Part shown: piece by piece, positions 1-5,917 of the stretch
Numbering within the stretch: position 1 is the first letter of the stretch
Layout: each line of letters begins with the position of its first letter
NCBI GenBank assembly: GCA_031276105.1
Contig: JAISNS010000089.1
Span: forward strand, 1 to 9,868
Direction of reading: 5' to 3'
DNA: 9,868 nucleotides
Source: Dysgonamonadaceae bacterium
GTDB lineage: Bacteria; Bacteroidota; Bacteroidia; Bacteroidales; Azobacteroidaceae
The notes under the pieces: model-generated
What the model was told of the DNA's origin: nothing
The model's database searches: none
Seen by the model: only the letters and a program-made list of their open reading frames with translations
Program-made: the position numbers and the translations under genes

Positions 1-251
1 ATTCGCCAACATTTTAGTTTTTTTTTATAAATAAAATGGAAAAAAAACAACAGAAATAACTTATCTTTGGGGCAAAATTAAAACTATACTGAATTGGTTA
101 AAATAAACGAAGGGTTTGAGCGATTGACGCAGAAGTTAACAGGGATAAAAAGCGGCTTATTAAAAATTTCGAGTATTGCCGTAAACATGTTAACATTCTG
201 TAAAAATAATGCTATTAAGCTACCTTCCTGTATTTTTTTCCACAAATTCAT
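1..251. other. Non-coding AT-rich region upstream of the exbB operon
   Basis: No gene can be supported here. The stretch is rich in A and T runs. Two matches to the Bacteroides -7 box lie back to back: TATCTTTG on the + strand at 62-69 and TAATTTTG on the - strand (80 down to 73). Neither has a clear TTTG at the expected -33 position. On the - strand an ATG at 12-10 is preceded by an A-rich run and begins a reading frame (MLAN) that leaves the window at once. This could be the start of a divergent gene, but four codons are not evidence enough to call one. Confidence 0.5.
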
Positions 252-259
252 TATATTTG
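252..259 (+). promoter_or_regulatory. Candidate -7 box of the exbB operon promoter
   Basis: TATATTTG fits the Bacteroides -7 consensus TAnnTTTG exactly and lies about 80 bases before the exbB start codon, which would give a 5' leader of roughly 70 bases. The -33 element is weak: the nearest candidate is TTCCTG ending at 230, 21 bases upstream, not TTTG. It is the best-placed promoter for the whole exbB to TPR gene cluster, but this is a motif match only. Confidence 0.5.
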
Positions 260-336
260 CAAATCAATAGTCAAAAAATAGAACTAAAATTAATTATTTA
301 TCTAAATTATCTAATTTAACAAGAACACAAATTTTT

Positions 337-1164
337 ATGGAAACAAAAGAACAAACAGTAAGTAAAAAAAGAGAAAGTAAAAAATCGCGGGGTATTTCGG
401 CATTCTTAGTTATCGTAGTTGCCTTTATTTTATCGGTGTCGTTTTTCCTGTTCGTATTGGGCGCCGACAAAAACTTTGAGGGTGGAGTTAATACTGCCGC
501 CAATCATCCGATTAATTTATTAGGAACCATGTACAAAGGCGGTTTTGTAGTTCCTATTATCTTAACTCTTTTATTAACAGTCCTCATTTTAAGCGTAGAA
601 CGCGCTTTCGCTTTAGGAAAAGCCAAAGGGAAAGGCAATCTCATCCAATTTGTTGCAACAGTAAAATCCCATCTGAAAAGCGGCGATCTTTCATTAGCCG
701 AAACTTGCTGCGCAAAACAAAAAGGCTCGGTTGCCGCCATTGTGGATGCAGGCTTAAAAAAATACAAGGAAATGGAAACGCAAAGCATTCCGAAAGAAGC
801 TAAAATAGAAGAAATTAAAGCTGAATTGGAAGAAGCAACCGCCTTGGAATTGCCTTCTATGCAACAAAACCTTCCGATTATCGCAACTATCTCGACCTTG
901 GGTACGTTGATGGGACTGTTCGGAACCGTATTAGGTATGATCAAATCGTTTCAGGCATTAGGACAGGCAGGCGCCGTCGACTCCGTCGCTCTTTCGGTAG
1001 GTATTTCCGAAGCGCTTGTAAATACGGCCAGCGGTATTGCAACCGGAGCTTTAGCGATTATTTCTTATTCTTATTTTAGTGGTAAAATTGATAACATGAC
1101 TTATGCTATCGACGAAATGGGCTTTGCTCTTACTCAAACCTATGCCGAAACTCATAAATCATAG
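337..1164 (+). CDS. exbB: MotA/TolQ/ExbB proton channel family protein (ExbB)
   Basis: Inner-membrane proton-channel subunit of a TonB energy system. The 275-residue protein has four predicted membrane helices, near residues 20-43, 69-92, 177-203 and 222-248, with a charged cytoplasmic segment (93-175) between helices 2 and 3. Helix 3 carries the family signature GLFGTVLGM (193-201). Helix 4 carries GISEALVNTASGI (222-234). T187 and T230 probably correspond to the polar pore residues of known ExbB proteins, although I aligned these by eye. The proline-containing 'AIPA' segment that usually follows in proteobacterial homologues is replaced by a GALAII segment. The extra N-terminal helix is normal for Bacteroidota members. 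The ATG at 337 precedes a lysine-rich cytoplasmic start and no better start is visible. It heads a run of eight genes; two exbD and two tonB genes follow directly, so TonB energisation is much likelier than a motility (MotA) or TolQ role. Confidence 0.93.
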   Translation: METKEQTVSKKRESKKSRGISAFLVIVVAFILSVSFFLFVLGADKNFEGGVNTAANHPINLLGTMYKGGFVVPIILTLLLTVLILSVERAFALGKAKGKGNLIQFVATVKSHLKSGDLSLAETCCAKQKGSVAAIVDAGLKKYKEMETQSIPKEAKIEEIKAELEEATALELPSMQQNLPIIATISTLGTLMGLFGTVLGMIKSFQALGQAGAVDSVALSVGISEALVNTASGIATGALAIISYSYFSGKIDNMTYAIDEMGFALTQTYAETHKS

Positions 1165-1223
1165 AATGAAAAAAGAAAGGAAAATAAAATAAACAGTGTT
1201 TTCCTGTCTTTTTTATCTTCATT
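1165..1223 (+). other. Long imperfect hairpin between exbB and exbD
   Basis: The 78-base gap after the exbB stop contains an extended inverted repeat. Bases 1169-1184 pair with 1199-1214 with a single A/G mismatch (1177/1206). The four bases at 1165-1168 can pair again with 1220-1223 across a small bulge. The loop is 1185-1198. The 3' arm contains a run of six T (1209-1214), but that run is itself paired, so it is not a classical terminator. The base pairing is seen directly; a role as partial terminator, processing site or mRNA stabiliser is inference. Confidence 0.5.
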
Positions 1224-1242
1224 GTTTAATTGATGAATAATT

Positions 1243-1926
1243 ATGGCAAAAGTTAAAGTAAAAAAACAAAGTACTTTCATCGACATGACGGCGATGAGCG
1301 ACGTTACTGTGCTTTTACTTACTTTCTTTATGTTGACTTCTACCTTTGTCAAAAGCGAACCGATACAGGTGACGACTCCGAGTTCGGTTTCCGAAATCAA
1401 AGTCCCGGAATCAAACGTAATGACTATTCTGGTAGATCAAAATGGGAAAATCTTCATGAGTTTGGATAACCAGAATGAGATGAAAACAACATTGAGAACG
1501 TTAGGAGAAGATTATGGTATTGCATTCTCGGAAAAACAATTAACCGCCTTTCAAAGGCTAAAGAGTTTTGGAGTTCCGATCCGTTCGATGGCCGCCTTTT
1601 TGGACATGTCCACCGAACAGCAAGAGAAGTATATGAAGGATATCGACAGTAAACGAGTAGGTATTCCTACCGATTCCGTAGAAGTATCCGACGCTAAAGG
1701 TTTAATTTCAAGTGATAACGAATTTAAGCGCTGGGTAAGCCACATAACCCGGACACGGGATGAAAATCGAAAGCTTAATTCCGAATTACCTGAAATACAG
1801 ATAGCTATCAAGGCCGATAAAACGACCAATTATCCGGTAGTTAAAAAGGTGATCGATGATTTACGGGATATGCGTAAAAACCGGTATCTCCTGATTACGA
1901 ATTTAAGAACGGCTTCAAGTGAATGA
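1243..1926 (+). CDS. exbD: ExbD family biopolymer transport protein (first copy)
   Basis: ExbD is the proton-conducting single-helix partner of ExbB, with a periplasmic domain. The 227-residue protein has a short basic cytoplasmic tail (1-12), a DMTAMSDV segment (14-21) matching the usual 'TPxIDV' motif, and one membrane helix (about 20-36). D20 is in the position of the essential membrane aspartate of the family. The C-terminal part (about 184-219, with IKADK and VVKKVIDDLRDM) resembles the ExbD periplasmic fold. Between them, about residues 77-180 are an extra mostly helical insertion, making the protein much longer than the usual 130-150 residues. It starts with MAK after an A/T-rich leader and is followed 35 bases later by a second exbD. 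The insertion is not recognised; it may contact the periplasmic partners encoded downstream. Confidence 0.9.
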   Translation: MAKVKVKKQSTFIDMTAMSDVTVLLLTFFMLTSTFVKSEPIQVTTPSSVSEIKVPESNVMTILVDQNGKIFMSLDNQNEMKTTLRTLGEDYGIAFSEKQLTAFQRLKSFGVPIRSMAAFLDMSTEQQEKYMKDIDSKRVGIPTDSVEVSDAKGLISSDNEFKRWVSHITRTRDENRKLNSELPEIQIAIKADKTTNYPVVKKVIDDLRDMRKNRYLLITNLRTASSE

Positions 1927-1961
1927 AGCGAGTATTTTTAACTTGACAAAATAAATAAAAA

Positions 1962-2666
1962 ATGTCTGAAGTACAAACGAACGACCATGATGATGGAGGC
2001 GGAAAAAATAAACAGAAAAAACAGACGCTTCGTGTTGATTTCACCCCAATGGTGGATATGAACATGCTGTTGATCACGTTTTTTATGTTCTGTACTACGC
2101 TTTTAAAGCCGCAAACGATGAATATCAACATGCCGACCAAAGATAAGCCAAAGGAAGAAGAAGGAACTCAGGTAGCAGATTCGAGGGCTGTAACGCTCTT
2201 ACTGGGCGCCGATAATGAACTCTATTATTACGAAGGGAAAATACAGGAGGCTTCCTATGAAAATCCGGAATTTTTGAAATCATCTACTTACGGCGCAGAA
2301 GGCATACGGGAACTTTTATTGAAGAAAAATGAAGGTACATACGAAAAAATTCAAGAGTTGAAGTTACAATTGCAACACGCGCAAATAGCAGATTCTACTT
2401 TCCGGCAAAAAGTAAAGGAAATACAGGAAGAAGCTAATAAACCGGTAGGAGGTATTGCGCCGACCATCATGATTAAACCAACCGATCAATCCACTTATAA
2501 AAATATGGTGGACGCTTTGGATGAAATGCTGGTCTGCAACATTGGCGCTTATGCGATAATGGATTTATCTCTGGGAGACCGTCATTTATTATACAAAAAA
2601 ACAGACAATGAAGCCTATCTTACCGAAGGACAACTCAAAGAAATGAAAGGTTCTTCCGGTAAATGA
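1962..2666 (+). CDS. exbD: ExbD family biopolymer transport protein (second copy)
   Basis: Second ExbD of the TonB energy system, 234 residues. A hydrophilic N-terminal tail with a glycine/lysine-rich stretch (1-26) leads into FTPMVDMNMLLITFF (27-41), the family signature, with D32 as the expected proton-carrying aspartate. The membrane helix spans about 31-49. The periplasmic part includes a charged, probably coiled-coil segment (about 125-160) and a C-terminal ExbD-like region (about 168-202, TIMIKPTDQSTYKNMVDALDE). Apart from the membrane signature it is quite unlike the preceding ExbD, so the two are anciently diverged, not a recent duplication. Two different ExbDs beside one ExbB is common in Bacteroidota and would suit a heteromeric ExbD pair within the ExbB ring; that pairing is inferred. 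A 34-base gap separates it from tonB. Confidence 0.9.
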   Translation: MSEVQTNDHDDGGGKNKQKKQTLRVDFTPMVDMNMLLITFFMFCTTLLKPQTMNINMPTKDKPKEEEGTQVADSRAVTLLLGADNELYYYEGKIQEASYENPEFLKSSTYGAEGIRELLLKKNEGTYEKIQELKLQLQHAQIADSTFRQKVKEIQEEANKPVGGIAPTIMIKPTDQSTYKNMVDALDEMLVCNIGAYAIMDLSLGDRHLLYKKTDNEAYLTEGQLKEMKGSSGK

Positions 2667-2700
2667 TGGCTATTTATAATCTTTATAAAATAAAAACATT

Positions 2701-3525
2701 ATGGCAAAAGACATTGATTTAACCTCGAGAAAATGGTTATCCATCGTTTTTGAAGGTAAAAACCATGATTACGGCGCTTATGTCTTGCGCGACGAATCTT
2801 CCGACCGCCATTTGAAAGCATTATTGATCGTTGCCATTGTAGGCTTGACGGCAACCGTGCTCCCGTCTATTGTCAAATCTGTTTTGCCTGCACCCAAAGC
2901 AGTAGAACAGGTTACCGCAATAGATTTATCCGATTTGGACTTGGAGGAAGACGTTCCGGAAGAAAATCGAATTGAAGAAATAGAAGTGCCTCCCCCTCCA
3001 CTGTTGAAAGAAACCATTCAGTTTACTCCTCCCGAAATCGTCGAAGATGAAAAAATGAAGGAAGAAAATGCAATGATAACTCAACAGGAATTGACGGATA
3101 CTCAAGTGGATATCTCTATCGCCACAGTGCATGGAGTAAGCGAAGGCGGTGTAGATATTGCCGACATTGCAGAACATAAAGTGGCGGTTAAGGAAGAAGC
3201 TAAACCGGAAATATTTTCGCATGTGGAACAACCGCCTCAATTTCCCGGAGGAGAAAAAGAATTGATGAAATGGCTGAGCGAAAATATTAAATATCCGACA
3301 ATCGCTCAGGAACAGGGAATTCAAGGACGTGTAGTACTCCGTTTCGTTGTTAGTCCCGACGGATCGGTAGGGCAAGTAGAGGTTCAGCGTTCTTTGGACC
3401 CAAGTTGTGATAAAGAAGCCGTGCGCGTAGTGAAAAACATGCCTAAATGGACTCCCGGCAAGCAAAACGGTAATGCGGTATTTGTGTATTACACACTGCC
3501 TGTATTGTTCCGTTTGCAGAATTAA
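2701..3525 (+). CDS. tonB: TonB energy transducer (first tandem copy)
   Basis: TonB spans the periplasm and passes ExbB/ExbD energy to outer-membrane transporters. The 274-residue protein has a cytoplasmic Bacteroidota-type N-terminus (DLTSRKW at 6-12, FEGKNHDYGAYVLR at 17-30), one membrane helix (about 38-60), an acidic linker (about 75-135) with a short proline run VPPPPL (96-101), and a typical TonB C-terminal domain (about 176-274: EQPPQFPGG, KYP, GRVVLRFVV, DGSV, MPKWTPGKQNG, YTLPVLF). The linker is acidic and has far less proline-lysine repeat than enterobacterial TonB. It follows two exbD genes, so the energy module is complete. The next gene is a close paralogue with a diverged linker. 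Confidence 0.95.
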   Translation: MAKDIDLTSRKWLSIVFEGKNHDYGAYVLRDESSDRHLKALLIVAIVGLTATVLPSIVKSVLPAPKAVEQVTAIDLSDLDLEEDVPEENRIEEIEVPPPPLLKETIQFTPPEIVEDEKMKEENAMITQQELTDTQVDISIATVHGVSEGGVDIADIAEHKVAVKEEAKPEIFSHVEQPPQFPGGEKELMKWLSENIKYPTIAQEQGIQGRVVLRFVVSPDGSVGQVEVQRSLDPSCDKEAVRVVKNMPKWTPGKQNGNAVFVYYTLPVLFRLQN

Positions 3526-3541
3526 TTAAGGATTAATTTTG
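3513..3541 (+). promoter_or_regulatory. Possible internal promoter for the second tonB
   Basis: A TTTG at 3513-3516, inside the end of the first tonB, and TAATTTTG at 3534-3541 (TAnnTTTG) lie 17 bases apart, a little closer than the usual Bacteroides spacing. They stand at the start of the 116-base gap before the second tonB, the widest gap between the exbB-to-tonB genes. If used, this would let the second tonB and the genes after it be expressed separately. This is a motif match in AT-rich DNA, so chance is a real possibility. Confidence 0.3.
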
Positions 3542-3641
3542 CCGGAATTCCTGAAAACTCTGAGCCTTCATCGTATCAATCAAATACGTTGAATGAAATA
3601 AGTTTAGTGAATAATGCATCACCCATTAATGTTTTCAAGTT

Positions 3642-4469
3642 ATGGCAAAAGGTATTGATTTAACTTCGAAAGAATGGTTAGACCTTATTTTTGAAGGTAA
3701 AAACAAGGAATACGGCGCTTACGAATTGCGTGAAAGTTCGTCTAAACGCCATATTGAAGCTTTGGTTATCGTTACTGTTGCGGGATTGCTTTTGGTTTAT
3801 CTCCCGCAATTCATTCGTTCCGTGACGCCGTACCACGTGTCGGAGAATTTCGTTGAAACGGAAGAAATAAAAGTAATTGATATTGAAGTTCCCGAAAAGA
3901 TTGAAACAATTGTTTCCCTCGAAGCCCCTGTGCCGCTTCCGCCTTTGGCGCCGGCGGTGAAATTCGTTGATTTTGTTGTGGTTCCGGATTCAAAAATCAC
4001 AATAGACGATTTGCTGCCGACGCAAATAGCGTTGACCGAAACGGATGCTGCTATTGCAACAGTTTCCGTTGAAGGTGTTCCCGGAGGAACCGCGCATGTA
4101 GATGAAACGCATGGCGAAATCTTCGGAACAGGGTCGGGAACAGGAACTGAGAAACCGTATGATTTCGTGGAGCAGCCGCCTCAATTTCCCGGAGGAGAGA
4201 AAGAGTTGATGAAATGGTTGAATACAAACATTAAATACCCCTTGATTGCTCTTGAACAAGGAATTGAAGGACGAGTAATCCTGCGGTTTGTTGTAGGAGC
4301 AGATGGTTCGGTAAGTAGTGTGGAAATTCAGCGTTCGTTAGACCCCTCTTGCGATAGAGAAGCGGTACGCGTGATTAAAAACATGCCGAAATGGAATCCG
4401 GGTAAACAAAATGGACAAACAGTATCGGTATATTATACGTTACCGGTGTTGTTTAAAATTACTAAGTAA
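3642..4469 (+). CDS. tonB: TonB energy transducer (second tandem copy)
   Basis: Paralogue of the preceding TonB with the same layout: N-terminal DLTSKEW and FEGKNKEYGAYELR (to residue 30), membrane helix about 38-60, linker about 62-175, and TonB C-terminal domain about 177-275. By hand alignment, about 78 of 95 C-terminal residues (from EQPPQFPGG to LPVLF) are identical to the first copy. The linkers are almost unrelated: this one has an APVPLPPLAPA proline segment (95-105) and a glycine-rich GTGSGTGTE stretch (162-170), and it lacks the acidic run. Conserved ends with a divergent middle suggest duplication followed by specialisation, perhaps for different transporter sets or periplasmic partners; that is inference. 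The 116-base upstream gap may contain its own promoter. Confidence 0.95.
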   Translation: MAKGIDLTSKEWLDLIFEGKNKEYGAYELRESSSKRHIEALVIVTVAGLLLVYLPQFIRSVTPYHVSENFVETEEIKVIDIEVPEKIETIVSLEAPVPLPPLAPAVKFVDFVVVPDSKITIDDLLPTQIALTETDAAIATVSVEGVPGGTAHVDETHGEIFGTGSGTGTEKPYDFVEQPPQFPGGEKELMKWLNTNIKYPLIALEQGIEGRVILRFVVGADGSVSSVEIQRSLDPSCDREAVRVIKNMPKWNPGKQNGQTVSVYYTLPVLFKITK

Positions 4470-4494
4470 TCATCAAAAACAAACATTGTCCGTA

Positions 4495-4731
4495 ATGATT
4501 GGAAAATTAAAACAAACAGATGGCCGGAGTATCGCGCTTTTCATATTTGAAGCTGCAATGGCTGTCTTGTATCTGGTGTTCGGTGTGATATTTTTATTTA
4601 CATCTTTATTCGATGTCGCTTTAATGAAAATCAGCGGACCGGATATTCATTCCATAAAAATTGTATTAGGCGCAATTTTGGGACTTTATGGAATTTTCAG
4701 GATTTACAGGGCAGTAAAAAAATTGATTTAA
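4495..4731 (+). CDS. Small two-helix inner-membrane protein, function unknown
   Basis: I do not recognise a family. The 78-residue protein (MIGKLKQTDG...) has two predicted membrane helices, about residues 12-39 and 54-74, joined by a short polar loop containing KISGPD (45-50), and a basic end (RIYRAVKKLI). A longer frame opens at an ATG at 4411, but it overlaps the end of the second tonB by 59 bases and adds a Cys/Arg-rich segment read from the tonB end in another frame. The ATG at 4495, 25 bases after the tonB stop, is therefore preferred. Because it sits between TonB and a periplasmic-binding-like lipoprotein, a structural or accessory role at the inner membrane is possible. Codon use looks normal for the neighbourhood. 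Confidence 0.7.
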   Translation: MIGKLKQTDGRSIALFIFEAAMAVLYLVFGVIFLFTSLFDVALMKISGPDIHSIKIVLGAILGLYGIFRIYRAVKKLI

Positions 4732-4763
4732 TGCCGGCTTCTCCCTTTAATATTCAAGTGAAG

Positions 4764-4821
4764 CGAGAAATCTACTAATAAGCCGTACTTGTTTACGATT
4801 TAGAAATAGATTTCTCGTTTT
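4764..4821 (+). terminator. Extended hairpin with short T run, possible weak terminator
   Basis: In the 159-base gap after the small membrane protein, CGAGAAATCTA (4764-4774) and TAGATTTCTCG (4807-4817) form a perfect 11-bp inverted repeat. Inside it, CTAA/TTAG (4775-4778 with 4800-4803) and CGTA/TACG (4784-4787 with 4794-4797) continue the stem. Only four T follow (4818-4821), so termination would be partial at best. It may lower expression of the next two genes relative to the TonB genes or mark an mRNA end. No clear promoter is seen between it and the next start codon. Confidence 0.45.
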
Positions 4822-4890
4822 GCACGAATAATGAGGAAGGCAGAAATGAAGGAAATTAGAAAACGATCGGATATAAATAACTGAAATAAA

Positions 4891-5895
4891 ATGCAAACAG
4901 TTTCTCGTCAAACATCATATACTTCTCATTTACAAATACAAAGAGCAAGTTGTTTCGTGTTGTTGATCGGTCTTTTCCTCGCGTTGGGTTCCTGTAAAAA
5001 AAAGGAGAAAAACGACGGATGGGAAGATACTTTCAGTTCGGGACTCATCCGGATTGCCTGCGACGAAAATTTTAAAACATTAATGGATGCGGAAATACGT
5101 GTATTTGAAGCACATAATCCGAAAGCAGTGATTCTTCCGATCTATACAAATGAAACCGAAGCTATCCGTTTGTTAATCTCCGATTCGGTGCGCTTTGTTT
5201 TGACAACAAGGGACTTGAATGTCAAAGAGCGAGACGATCTTATTCGAAATTCCATGCAGCCTAAAAAGCATTTAATTGCTTTCGATGGGGTTGCACTAAT
5301 TATACACCCTTCAAACAGCGACTCCCTTTTATCGTTGCCTGTTTTGAGGAAAATCCTGTCCGGTGAAATTACCGAATGGTCGCAAATCAATCCGAAATCG
5401 ACCGGAGGAACCATTCGTATCTTATTCGACAGTAAAGAATCCGGCATATTACGATATATGGTAGATTCAATTTCGGACGGAAAAACGTTTTCCCCTCATT
5501 TATATGCGCTAAATAATCCATTGGAAGTGATGGAAAAAACCGCTCAAATGCCGAACGCTTTAGGTATTATCGGCTTTAACACAATCAGCGACGAAACCGC
5601 TTCCACTCACCTTGCTTACAGGGATAAAATCCGCCTGATGCGAATAAGCAGAGATACGGTTGCAACCGTAGAAAACAGTTATCTGCCTTATGCCGGAGAT
5701 ATTATGCAAGAAGATTATCCTTTGTGGAGGCCGGTTTATGTATTACTCTCCGATCCCAAAAGCGGATTATCGTCGGGGCTAAGTATTTTCTTAGCCAATG
5801 AAATAGGGCAAAAAATCATATTAAAATCAGGCTTGTTGCCTGTTACCGATCCACAAAACATACAGGTAATTATCAAAGATGAATATCCAAAATAA
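4891..5895 (+). CDS. PstS-like periplasmic binding protein, lipoprotein
   Basis: Predicted lipoprotein of the PBP-like (phosphate-binding, PstS) superfamily, 334 residues. The N-terminus has a hydrophobic stretch (about 22-34) ending in LALGSC, with C35 as the lipidation site followed by KKK, typical of Bacteroidota lipoproteins. Superfamily-like segments follow: LIRIACDENF (52-61), DGVALIIHP (132-140), LRKILSGEITEWSQI (152-166), GIIGFN (225-230), YPLWRPVYVLL (276-286) and GLLPV (314-318). Typical phosphate-binding PstS proteins have glycine/serine/threonine-rich motifs ('GSST' near the start, 'RxxGSGT' in the middle) and a 'SR' ligand. The corresponding places here read CDENF, DSKESGI and TTRD, so tight phosphate binding is doubtful. 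No pstC, pstA or pstB is nearby; the gene instead lies between a TonB module and a TPR gene. A structural or sensing role in the envelope is more likely than ABC import, but is unproven. Confidence 0.8.
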   Translation: MQTVSRQTSYTSHLQIQRASCFVLLIGLFLALGSCKKKEKNDGWEDTFSSGLIRIACDENFKTLMDAEIRVFEAHNPKAVILPIYTNETEAIRLLISDSVRFVLTTRDLNVKERDDLIRNSMQPKKHLIAFDGVALIIHPSNSDSLLSLPVLRKILSGEITEWSQINPKSTGGTIRILFDSKESGILRYMVDSISDGKTFSPHLYALNNPLEVMEKTAQMPNALGIIGFNTISDETASTHLAYRDKIRLMRISRDTVATVENSYLPYAGDIMQEDYPLWRPVYVLLSDPKSGLSSGLSIFLANEIGQKIILKSGLLPVTDPQNIQVIIKDEYPK

Positions 5896-5917
5896 CAAAT
5901 ATAAAATCATATAAAAA

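Noticed and set aside
337..1164. Flagellar MotA or TolQ instead of ExbB
   Set aside because: Downstream genes are two exbD and two tonB, with no motB, tolR, tolA or tolB; context favours ExbB although the fold is shared.
2673..2689. TTTATAA/TTATAAA hairpin between the second exbD and tonB
   Set aside because: It has only A-T pairs, seven base pairs and no T run in a 34-base AT-rich gap; too weak and too likely by chance to call.
2926..3465. 179-residue open frame on the - strand inside the first tonB
   Set aside because: It is antisense to a clear TonB coding region, and its Phe/His/Arg-rich composition is typical of a shadow frame.
4411..4494. Longer start for the small membrane protein, overlapping the second tonB
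   Set aside because: The extra 28 residues derive from the tonB end in another frame and are Cys/Arg/Tyr-rich, while the ATG at 4495 is well spaced after the tonB stop codon.
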